Source: Burkholderia mayonis | GTDB lineage: Bacteria > Pseudomonadota > Gammaproteobacteria > Burkholderiales > Burkholderiaceae | Length of the DNA: 64,000 bases | Assembly: GCF_001523745.2 (NCBI RefSeq) | Contig: NZ_CP013387.1 | Coordinates: forward strand, 1,240,001-1,304,000 | Reading direction: 5' to 3' | In this document: in pieces, positions 8,550 through 16,137 of the stretch | How the letters are laid out: each line of letters begins with the position of its first letter | How positions within the stretch are numbered: the stretch's first letter is position 1 | Notes under the pieces: generated by a model | Database searches by the model: none | The model's input: only the letters and a program-made list of their open reading frames with translations | What the model was told of the DNA's origin: nothing | Translations under genes and position numbers: made by a program

Positions 8550-9863
8550 ATGCTTTCCTCCACCACGATAAGCAAATCCGCCGGCGATTTCGCGCTGGCC
8601 GGCGAGGCGACGTCGCGCACCGTCCGCGCGGCGCGCGACGCGCTCGAAGGGCGCCGCAAGGGCGTCGCGGCCGCGCTGCCGTTCGTCGGGCCGGCCGTGA
8701 TCGCGTCGATCGGCTACATGGACCCCGGCAACTTTGCGACCAATATCCAGGCGGGCGCCGCGTACGGCTACGCGCTGCTGTGGGTCGTGCTGGCCGCGAA
8801 CGTGATCGCGATGGTGTTCCAGGCGATGTCGGCGAAGCTCGGCATCGTGACGGGCCGCAACCTCGCCGAGCTGTGCCGCGAGCATTTTCCGCGGCCCGTC
8901 GTCTGGGGGATGTGGGCGGCGTCGGAGATCGCCGCGATGGCGACCGACCTCGCCGAATTCCTGGGCGGCGCGCTCGCGTTCGGGCTGCTGTTTCATTTGC
9001 CGCTCATCGTCGGGATGGGCGCGACGGCCGTGCTGACCTGCGCGATCCTCACGCTCGAAAAGCGCGGCTTCCGGCCGCTCGAAGCGGCGATCGCGGCGTT
9101 GGTCGGCGTGATCGGCGCGAGCTATCTCGGCGAACTGCTGATCGCGCCGCAGGACTGGCATGCGGCCGCCTACCATCTCGTCGTGCCGCACTTGCGCGAC
9201 CGCGCGGCGCTCACGCTCGCGGTCGGCATCATCGGCGCGACGATCATGCCGCACACGCTCTATCTGCACTCGGGCCTCACGCAGCAACGCACGACGCCGC
9301 GCAACGACCGCGAGCGCCGGCTGCTGCTGCGCTTCTCGAACCGCGAGGTGACGGTCGCGCTCGGCGTCGCCGGCTTCGTGAACATCGCGATGGTGATGAT
9401 GGCGTCGTCGGCGTTCCACGAGACGATGCCGGGAATGGCCGACATCGGCGACGCGTATCACACGCTGATTCCGCTGCTCGGACCGGCGGCGGGCGCGCTC
9501 TTTCTCGTCGCGCTGCTCGCGTCGGGCGTGTCGAGCTCGGTCGTCGGCACGCTCGCCGGGCAGGTCGTGATGCAGGGCTTCCTGCGCCGCCGCGTGCCGA
9601 TCTGGGTGCGGCGGCTCGTGACGATCGCGCCCGCGTTCGCGATCGTCGCGCTCGGCTGCGACGTCACGCGCGCGATGGTGCTGAGCCAGGTCGTGCTGAG
9701 CCTCGTGCTGCCGCTGCCGATGGTCGCGCTGCTGCGGTTGTCGAGCCGGCGCGCGGTGCTCGGCGATTTTGCGCTGCGCCTGCCGATGGTCTTCGCGGCG
9801 AGCGCGGCGGCGGCGGCGATCGTCGCGTTGAACGTCTATCTGATCTGGGCGGCGTTCGATTGA
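8550..9863 (+). CDS. mntH: Nramp-family divalent metal (Mn2+) transporter
   Basis: 437 aa with about 11 membrane segments. The two metal-site motifs of Nramp proteins are present: D-P-G-N at residues 58-61 (IGYMDPGNFATNIQAG) in TM1 and M-P-H in TM6 (GATIMPHTLYLHSGL). It should import Mn2+ (or Fe2+) with protons across the inner membrane. It lies 136 bp after the Mn-dependent oxalate decarboxylase gene on the same strand, which suggests the importer supplies that enzyme. Start 8550 was chosen because it gives the normal N-terminal length; an in-frame ATG at 8490 would add 20 unconserved residues. Confidence 0.88.
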   Translation: MLSSTTISKSAGDFALAGEATSRTVRAARDALEGRRKGVAAALPFVGPAVIASIGYMDPGNFATNIQAGAAYGYALLWVVLAANVIAMVFQAMSAKLGIVTGRNLAELCREHFPRPVVWGMWAASEIAAMATDLAEFLGGALAFGLLFHLPLIVGMGATAVLTCAILTLEKRGFRPLEAAIAALVGVIGASYLGELLIAPQDWHAAAYHLVVPHLRDRAALTLAVGIIGATIMPHTLYLHSGLTQQRTTPRNDRERRLLLRFSNREVTVALGVAGFVNIAMVMMASSAFHETMPGMADIGDAYHTLIPLLGPAAGALFLVALLASGVSSSVVGTLAGQVVMQGFLRRRVPIWVRRLVTIAPAFAIVALGCDVTRAMVLSQVVLSLVLPLPMVALLRLSSRRAVLGDFALRLPMVFAASAAAAAIVALNVYLIWAAFD

Positions 9864-9945
9864 TCGAACGCGTGACGGACGCCGAGCGGTGCATGCGATA
9901 GCCGGCGCGCGGCGCGCAGAGACATCGGTCGCCGCACCGCCGCCG

Positions 9946-10854
9946 TCACGACAGCCGATGGCTCGGCCCGGCGGGCACCTCATCCGGCAGCGGCACGCCG
10001 GCCAATTCGAGCAGCGAGCGCTCGATCTGTCGTGTCAGCGCATCGAGTGCGAGATGGTTCGGCCCGTCGCCGAACGGATCGGCGATCTCGCCTGCGATCG
10101 CGTCGAGCGCGATCAGCGTGTACGACACGAATACCGAGACGAACGGCGTCGCGATGCCGATCGAATCGACGAGCCCGAACGGCAGCATCACGCAGTACGC
10201 GTAGACGGTCCGGTGCAGCAGCACGTGATACGGAAACGGGATCGGCGTGGACGCGATTCGCTCGCAGCCCGCGAGTTTCGCGCCGAGCTCGTTGAGTTGC
10301 GCGTCGAGCATCCACAGCTGCGTGTCGGTGAGCGCGCCGCAACGATGCCGCTCGGCGAGCCGGCCGCGCAGCGCGTGCAGGATCGCGACCGGCCGATATT
10401 GCGCGGCCGCGACGGGCGCGAGCCAGTCGGCGGGCAGGCAGCGGCGCAGGTCGTCCGCCGGATCGGCGCCGCGCAACTGGTGCTTGAGCGCGTACACGAA
10501 GCCCGCCGTCGCGCGCGCGAACGCGGCGCCGTCGGCTGTTGCGTCGTAGCTGAGCGCTTGCGACGTCAGCGCGCGCGCCGCCGTCAGCGCGCCGCCCCAC
10601 AGCTTGCGCGCCTCCCAGTAGCGGTCGTAGCTCGCGTTGTTGCGGAACGCGGCGAAGATCGCGAGCGCGAGGCCCGCGAGCGTGAACGGCGTCGGGTTGA
10701 GCGGCACCTTCTCGCCGAGAATGCGGCCGTCCGTCAGCAGCGCGACGACGCTCACGGCGCTCATCAGCGCGAGCTGCGGCAGAATCGATTGGAGCACCGA
10801 ACCGTCCCAGACGAACAGCATTCGGAACCAGTGCTCGCGCGGTCTGACGATCAT
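9946..10854 (-). CDS. Bestrophin-family (UPF0187) membrane channel
   Basis: 302 aa. The N-terminal M-I-V-R-P-R-E-H-W block, two early hydrophobic segments, NPTPFTLAGLALAIFAAFRN and NASYDRYWEARKLWGG are signatures of bacterial bestrophin homologues, which form pentameric ion channels. It starts 12 bp after the stop of the YdeP-type oxidoreductase gene, so the two are co-transcribed. The role may be ion balance alongside acid-stress or redox metabolism; that is inference. Confidence 0.85.
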   Translation of the reverse strand: MIVRPREHWFRMLFVWDGSVLQSILPQLALMSAVSVVALLTDGRILGEKVPLNPTPFTLAGLALAIFAAFRNNASYDRYWEARKLWGGALTAARALTSQALSYDATADGAAFARATAGFVYALKHQLRGADPADDLRRCLPADWLAPVAAAQYRPVAILHALRGRLAERHRCGALTDTQLWMLDAQLNELGAKLAGCERIASTPIPFPYHVLLHRTVYAYCVMLPFGLVDSIGIATPFVSVFVSYTLIALDAIAGEIADPFGDGPNHLALDALTRQIERSLLELAGVPLPDEVPAGPSHRLS

Positions 10855-10866
10855 GCGCTCACCGTG

Positions 10867-13191
10867 TCATGCCGCTTGCTGCGCATCGGCAGCGGATCGA
10901 TGCATCAGCACCGGAATCGACTTCGACGTCGGCGTGTTGCAGACGTCGCCGACGCTGTCGAGCGGCACGAGCGGATTCGTCTCCGGGTAGTACGCGCCGA
11001 GGCAGCCGCGCGGAATGTCGTACGCGACGAGCAGGAACCCGTCGACGCGCCGCTCGATCCCGTCGTCCCACACCGTTTCGAGAGCGACGCGCTCGCCCGC
11101 TTCGAGGCCGAGCATCGCGAGGTCGGCCGCGTTTGCGAACACGACGCGCCGCTGGCCGAACACGCCGCGATAGCGGTCGTCGAGCGCGTAGATCGTCGTG
11201 TTGTACTGATCGTGCGAGCGCGTCGTCATCAGCGTCATCAGCCGCTCGCCGTAGCGCGCGCGGGCGCGCTGGATCGGCGAGTCGACGGGCAGCGCGTGAA
11301 CGATGAAGTTCGCCTTGCCGGTCGGCGTGAGCCATTCGCGCTCGCGCGACGCGATCCGCATGTGGAAGCCGCCCGGCTGCGCGATCCGCGCGTTGTAATC
11401 GTCGAAGCCTTCGATGCTCGTCTCGATCGCATCGCGGATCTTCGCATAGTCGTTCATGTAGCCGAGCCAGTCGATTTCGCCGCTGCCGAAGAGCGCATGC
11501 CCGAGCCGCGCGACGATCGCGGTCTCCGACAGCAGATGCGGCGACGCCGGCTTGTTCATCCCGTACGACACGTGAACCATGCACATCGAATCCTCGACCG
11601 TCACGCCCTGCGCGACGCCGTTCTGCAGATCGATCTCGGTGCGGCCGAGCGTCGGCAGGATCAGCGCTTCGCGGCCGTGCACGAGGTGGCTGCGGTTCAG
11701 CTTCGTCGTGATGTGGACGGTCAGGCCGCAATTGCGCAGGCCCTGCCACGTGCGCGGCGTGTCGGGCGTCGCCATCGCGAAGTTGCCGCCGAGGCCGACG
11801 AACACACCGATGCGGCCGTCGAGCATCGCTTCGATCGTCTCGACGACGTCGTAGCCGTGGCCGCGCGGCGGCGCGAAGCCGAACGCCTGGCCGAGCCGGT
11901 CGAGGAACGCATCGGACGGCTTCTCCTCGATGCCGACCGTGCGGTTGCCCTGCACGTTCGAGTGCCCGCGCACGGGACAAAGGCCCGCGCCCGGACGGCC
12001 GATGTTGCCGCGCATCAGCATCAGGTTCGACAGCATGTGCACGGTCGCGACCGAATGCTTGTGCTGCGTGATGCCCATTCCCCACGTCGCGATCACGCGC
12101 TCGCCGCGCACGTAGATTTGCGCGAGCGCGTCGATCTGCTCGTGCGGCACGCCGCTTTCCGCGGTCAGCGCGGCCCAGCTTTCCGCGCGCAGATCGGACG
12201 CGAACGCGTCGAAGCCGGCCGTATGCCCGGCGATGAAGTCGACGTCGAGCACACGTGCGTCGCCGCGCTCGCGCGCCGCGTCGTCGAGCTCGACCACGCG
12301 CTTCGCGACGCCCTTGATCAGCGCGAAATCGCCGCCGACGGCCGGCTGCACGAACATCGACGCGATCGGCGTGCTCGACATCGTCAGCATCTCGGCGGGG
12401 TGCTGCGGGCTCGCGAAGCGTTCGAGCCCGCGCTCCTTCAGCGGATTGATCGACACGATCGTCGCGCCGCGCTTCGCGCATTCACGCAGCTCGCCCATCA
12501 TCCGCGGGTGGTTCGTCGCCGGATTCTGGCCGAAGATCAGCAGCGTGTCGGCCGCCTCGAAATCGTCGAGCGTGACGGTGCCCTTGCCGACGCCGACCGT
12601 GGCCGGCAGCCCGCGACTCGTCGCCTCGTGGCACATGTTCGAGCAGTCGGGGAAGTTGTTCGTGCCGTAGTAGCGCACGAGCAGCTGGTACAGGAACGCG
12701 GCCTCGTTGCTCGCGCGGCCCGACGTGTAGAACGCCGCGCGGTTCGGATCGCCGAGCGCGCGCAGGCGTTTCGCGATCAGCTCGAACGCGGCGTCCCATG
12801 CGATCGGCACGTAGCGGTCGCTGGCGGCGTCGTAGACCATCGGATCGGTGAGGCGGCCGTGCTGCTCGAGTTCGTAATCGGACTGTTCGAGGAGCGACGC
12901 GACCGTGTGCTCGGCGAAGAACGCGGGCGTCACGCGCTTCGCGGTCGCCTCGGCGGCGACGGCTTTCACGCCGTTCTCGCAGAATTCGAACGTCGACGCG
13001 TGCTGGCGATCGGGCCACGCGCAGCCGGGGCAGTCGAAGCCGTCCGGCTGGTTCTGGCGCAGCAGCGCGCGGTAGTTGCCGCCCGATACCTTTTCCTTGA
13101 ACAGGTTGATCGCGACGTACTTGAGTGCGCCCCAGCCGCCCGCCGGATGGGCGTACGGTTCGATGCGCGCGTCGGGTTCCTTGGTTTTCAT
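10867..13191 (-). CDS. FdhF/YdeP-family molybdopterin-dependent oxidoreductase
   Basis: 774 aa from ATG 13191. Residues about 1-70 hold the family N-terminus (AGGWGALKYV, DCPGCAWPD). Then come the molybdopterin domains: YTSGRASNEAAFLYQ, FPDCSNMCHEATSRGL (the Cys corresponds to the metal-ligand position), LLIFGQNPATNHPRMM, and a C-terminal dinucleotide-binding part with TTRSHDQYNTTIY. E. coli YdeP is linked to acid resistance; the physiological substrate is not known. The first gene of a two-gene operon with the bestrophin, and divergent from a MocR-type regulator. An in-frame extension upstream to 14661 is a GC-rich artefact covering the regulator gene. Confidence 0.88.
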   Translation of the reverse strand: MKTKEPDARIEPYAHPAGGWGALKYVAINLFKEKVSGGNYRALLRQNQPDGFDCPGCAWPDRQHASTFEFCENGVKAVAAEATAKRVTPAFFAEHTVASLLEQSDYELEQHGRLTDPMVYDAASDRYVPIAWDAAFELIAKRLRALGDPNRAAFYTSGRASNEAAFLYQLLVRYYGTNNFPDCSNMCHEATSRGLPATVGVGKGTVTLDDFEAADTLLIFGQNPATNHPRMMGELRECAKRGATIVSINPLKERGLERFASPQHPAEMLTMSSTPIASMFVQPAVGGDFALIKGVAKRVVELDDAARERGDARVLDVDFIAGHTAGFDAFASDLRAESWAALTAESGVPHEQIDALAQIYVRGERVIATWGMGITQHKHSVATVHMLSNLMLMRGNIGRPGAGLCPVRGHSNVQGNRTVGIEEKPSDAFLDRLGQAFGFAPPRGHGYDVVETIEAMLDGRIGVFVGLGGNFAMATPDTPRTWQGLRNCGLTVHITTKLNRSHLVHGREALILPTLGRTEIDLQNGVAQGVTVEDSMCMVHVSYGMNKPASPHLLSETAIVARLGHALFGSGEIDWLGYMNDYAKIRDAIETSIEGFDDYNARIAQPGGFHMRIASREREWLTPTGKANFIVHALPVDSPIQRARARYGERLMTLMTTRSHDQYNTTIYALDDRYRGVFGQRRVVFANAADLAMLGLEAGERVALETVWDDGIERRVDGFLLVAYDIPRGCLGAYYPETNPLVPLDSVGDVCNTPTSKSIPVLMHRSAADAQQAA

Positions 13192-13286
13192 GTCTTGAAG
13201 AGTCTGAGCGCCGGTTGGGGACGGCGACGGAACGAAGCGTACGCGCTCGGCGGCGTGGGCCGGGAGCACACCTCGTCGGAAAGAAA

Positions 13287-13336
13287 AAGAGTACAGTTCG
13301 CACTTCTGGTGCGTTGCGTCAAGAAACTGTACTCTT
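13287..13336. promoter_or_regulatory. Candidate MocR operator: perfect 12-bp inverted repeat
   Basis: AAGAGTACAGTT (13287-13298) and AACTGTACTCTT (13325-13336) are perfect reverse complements separated by 26 bp. They sit in the 177-bp divergent region between the oxidoreductase (start 13191) and the MocR-type regulator (start 13369). The position overlapping both promoters suggests binding by that regulator. Confidence 0.65.
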
Positions 13337-13368
13337 GCGTATCGACAAACGGACAATCGAGGCACGCG

Positions 13369-14787
13369 GTGAAGCGCTACGAACAGCTCGCGGACGACAT
13401 CGAGGCGATGATCCGGCGCGGCGTCTACCGGCCGGGCGAGCGGATTCCGTCGGTGCGGCAGGCGAGCCGCCAGCACCGGCTCAGCGTCACGACCGTCGTG
13501 CGCGCGTATCTGGTGCTCGAGAGCCGCGGCGCGATCGAGAGCCGGCCGCAGTCCGGCTATTTCGTGCGCGCGCGGCAGGACGCGCCGGAGCCGGAACTGC
13601 ATGCGTCGACGCCCGTCGCGGTGTCGTCGGCCGTCGACGTGAGCCGGCTCGTGCTGTCGACGCTGCGCTCGATCGCGCGCGACGACGCGGTGCCGCTCGG
13701 CTCGCCGTATCCGGATGCGACGCCGTTTCCCGCGCAGCGGATCGCGCGGCACGCGCAGGCGATCGCGCGGCGGCGCACGCGCTGGGGCGTGATCGACGAC
13801 TTGCCGCCCGGCAATCCGGAGCTGATCCGGCAGATCGCGCGCCGCTATCTGGAGAGCGGCGTCGCGGTCGATCCGGACGAGATCGTCGTGACGATCGGTG
13901 CGACCGAGGCGATCAATCTGTGCCTGCAGGCGGTCGCGAAGCCGGGCGACACGATCGCAGTCGAATCGCCGACGTTCTATGCGATGCTGCACGCGATCGA
14001 GCGGCTCGGGATGCGCGCGATCGAGGTCGCGACGCATCCGGGCGAGGGAATCGACATCGACGCGCTCGCGCGGATCCTTACGAGCGAGCGCATTGCCGCT
14101 TGCATGGTGATGCCGAATTTCCAGAATCCGCTCGGCTTTCTGATGCCGGACGAGTGCAAGCGCGCGCTCGTCGAGCTGCTCGCGCGGCACGACGTGCCGG
14201 CGATCGAGAACGACGTCTATCACGAGCTTTACTATGGCGCCGCGCGGCCGAGCACGCTGAAGGCGTTCGATTCGCGCGGGCTCGTGTTGCACTGCGCGTC
14301 GTTCTCGAAGAGCCTGTCGCCCGCGTACCGGATCGGCTGGGCGATGCCGGGGCGCTACCGCGATCAGGTCGAAAAGCTCAAGTTCCTGAACACGCTCGCG
14401 ACGCCCGCGATCGACCAGCTCGCGATCGCCGAGTATCTGAAGCACGATGGCTACGATCATCATCTGCGGCGGATTCGCAAGCTCTATGCGCAGCAGGCGA
14501 GCATGATGGCGGCGATGGTGCGGCGCTTCTTTCCGGACGGCACGCGGCTGTCGCAGCCGCGCGGCGGCTACGTGCTGTGGGTCGAGCTGCCGGGCGGCGC
14601 CGATGCGATGGAGCTGTACCGGCTCGCGCTCGCGCAGAAGATCACGCTCGGGCCGGGGCACATGTTCTCGACGACGGGCGCGTATCGGCGCTTCATCCGG
14701 CTCAATTACAGCTATCCGTGGTCTCGGCAGATCGAGGAGGCGGTGAAGACGGTCGGCCGGTTGGCGGCGGTATGTGCAAAGAGATGA
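13369..14787 (+). CDS. MocR-type transcriptional regulator (GntR HTH fused to PLP aminotransferase domain)
   Basis: 472 aa from GTG 13369, which has GAGG 8 bases upstream. Residues 1-70 are the GntR winged helix (YEQLADDIEAMIRRGVYRPG, ERIPSVRQASRQHRLSVTTV). The rest is a fold-type I aminotransferase, with the PLP-lysine region in HCASFSKSLSPAYRIGW. MocR proteins bind PLP or an amino acid adduct and control PLP, GABA, taurine or antibiotic genes. Here the divergent oxidoreductase-bestrophin operon is the likely target, through the inverted repeat between them. A longer reading frame upstream is open only because of the GC bias. Confidence 0.9.
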   Translation: MKRYEQLADDIEAMIRRGVYRPGERIPSVRQASRQHRLSVTTVVRAYLVLESRGAIESRPQSGYFVRARQDAPEPELHASTPVAVSSAVDVSRLVLSTLRSIARDDAVPLGSPYPDATPFPAQRIARHAQAIARRRTRWGVIDDLPPGNPELIRQIARRYLESGVAVDPDEIVVTIGATEAINLCLQAVAKPGDTIAVESPTFYAMLHAIERLGMRAIEVATHPGEGIDIDALARILTSERIAACMVMPNFQNPLGFLMPDECKRALVELLARHDVPAIENDVYHELYYGAARPSTLKAFDSRGLVLHCASFSKSLSPAYRIGWAMPGRYRDQVEKLKFLNTLATPAIDQLAIAEYLKHDGYDHHLRRIRKLYAQQASMMAAMVRRFFPDGTRLSQPRGGYVLWVELPGGADAMELYRLALAQKITLGPGHMFSTTGAYRRFIRLNYSYPWSRQIEEAVKTVGRLAAVCAKR

Positions 14788-14836
14788 CGGGTGGGGCGAT
14801 GCGCGGCGCGCGCCCGATCGACGAGAGGACGGGACG

Positions 14837-15205
14837 ATGATGATGGAAGGGGATCACGGCGAGCGGAACGAGCGAGGCGGTTCGGCGGAGGTCGACGAAC
14901 GGGATGCGATCTCGCATGACGATGACGACGGCCGGCTCGATCCGGCGATCGTCGCGGTGCTGCTGCGATTGCGCGATGCGGCCGTCGAAGCGCGCGGCGC
15001 GCCGTGGTCGCTCGCGAAGCTCGGCAAACGCGCGCGCGTGCCGATGAGCACGCTGCGGCGCACGTTGACGCAGCTCGATGCGGCCGGCTTGACCGAGACG
15101 ATCCTGCGCGACGACGGCACGGGCCGCGCGATGCTGACGGCGCAGGGGCTGGAATGGTGCGCTGCGCTTTTCGGCGATGCTGCCGCGGCGCGTGGCGACG
15201 CCTGA
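14837..15205 (+). CDS. Small winged-helix DNA-binding-like protein
   Basis: 122 aa. The first 40 residues are acidic and low-complexity (MMMEGDHGERN, DDDDG). The remainder looks like a MarR/IclR-like winged helix: A-P-W-S-L-A-K-L-G-K-R-A-R-V-P-M-S-T-L-R-R helix pair and a D-G-T-G-R-A-M-L-T-A wing. It lies 49 bp after the MocR-type gene in the same direction and may be a co-transcribed regulator. Start 14837 has GAGGACGGG just upstream. No specific family name can be given. Confidence 0.6.
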   Translation: MMMEGDHGERNERGGSAEVDERDAISHDDDDGRLDPAIVAVLLRLRDAAVEARGAPWSLAKLGKRARVPMSTLRRTLTQLDAAGLTETILRDDGTGRAMLTAQGLEWCAALFGDAAAARGDA

Positions 15206-15272
15206 CGCAACCACGCGCGTGCGAATCGACGACACGCATGCGGGCACGATTCGACGGGCGGCGTAAACAAGA

Positions 15273-15298
15273 GCGGGGCGGTCCACGGACCGCCCCGC
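15273..15298. terminator. Bidirectional hairpin between convergent genes
   Basis: Perfect 12-bp arms (15273-15284 and 15287-15298) with a 2-base centre lie between the small winged-helix gene (+) and the outer-membrane protein gene (-). No clear U-tract on either side. Confidence 0.5.
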
Positions 15299-15320
15299 CG
15301 TCATGCAGCAATGATCCGGC

Positions 15321-16064
15321 TTACCACCGCGCCGAGATCCCCGCCATCAACGAATGATCGTAGATCTGATCGTTGAGCCCGCGCCGATAGCCGATGTCGA
15401 GATCGAGCCAGCCGCGCGGCGAGTAGATCGCGCCCGCGATCACGTACGCTGGATTCGCGCCGGCGCCGCGCTCGGGATTGCGCGAGATCCCGACGTCGAT
15501 GCCCAGCCGCAGCTTGTCCGTCGCGCGATAGATCGCCGCGCCGGACGCCTGCCAGATCGACGTCAGGCCGTCCTGGCGATTTGGCTGATACATCAGGCCT
15601 GCATTGGCGAGCAGTTGCACGCGTGCGATGTCGTACTGCGCGAGCAGCATCGCGCCCGCGTTCACGCGGCCGTTGCCGAGGCCGCGCGCGTCGTCGCCGA
15701 CCGGCACCGTGAAGCGCGGCTTCACCGCGATGCTGAACGGCCCGCGTTCCAGCACGCGCCATTTCGCGCCGATTTCGATGTCGCCGAAGCCTGAGCCCTG
15801 TTCGTCGGAGCGTGTCTGCACGTGCGTGTACGGCGCTTGCATGTACAGATCGACGCGCTCGCCGAAGCCGCGCGTGAGCGTCGTGTTCCAGAGCTGCTGG
15901 CGGCCGATGTCGGACTGCTTCGACGTGCGCTCGACGTTCATTTCGTACTGCCAGCTACCGTCGCCTTGCGTGTTGGTGTCGTCGGACGTGAACGGGTGGT
16001 CGGCTTGCGCGCCGGAGGGCGCGAAAAGGGCGCCTGCGGCTGCGAGCGGAAGCATTCTTTTCAT
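15321..16064 (-). CDS. Outer-membrane beta-barrel of the phenol-degradation MetA/transporter type
   Basis: 247 aa with a Sec signal (MKRMLPLAAAGALFAPSGAQA). Alternating hydrophobic strands follow, e.g. SWQYEMNVERTSKQSD, VDLYMQAPYTHVQ and GFGDIEIGAKWRVLE, ending in an aromatic residue (GISARW). This matches the PF13557-type barrels found beside transport and aromatic-degradation genes. It lies 73 bp downstream of mgtA on the same strand, so it may be part of the Mg2+-response transcript. Substrate unknown. Confidence 0.7.
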   Translation of the reverse strand: MKRMLPLAAAGALFAPSGAQADHPFTSDDTNTQGDGSWQYEMNVERTSKQSDIGRQQLWNTTLTRGFGERVDLYMQAPYTHVQTRSDEQGSGFGDIEIGAKWRVLERGPFSIAVKPRFTVPVGDDARGLGNGRVNAGAMLLAQYDIARVQLLANAGLMYQPNRQDGLTSIWQASGAAIYRATDKLRLGIDVGISRNPERGAGANPAYVIAGAIYSPRGWLDLDIGYRRGLNDQIYDHSLMAGISARW

Positions 16065-16137
16065 ATCGTCACCTTCGATGAAACGAGCGGCCGGCGCGCG
16101 CGCCGCGCGCGGCCGGATGCGAGAGGGATGCGTCGCT

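Noticed and set aside
9889..13368. N-terminal extension of more than 1100 codons on the MocR-type regulator
   Set aside because: It runs antisense through the bestrophin and YdeP genes; the GntR domain starts right at GTG 13369.
13192..14661. N-terminal extension of the YdeP-type oxidoreductase
   Set aside because: Extension is antisense to the MocR gene and lacks family sequence; the family N-terminus begins at 13191.
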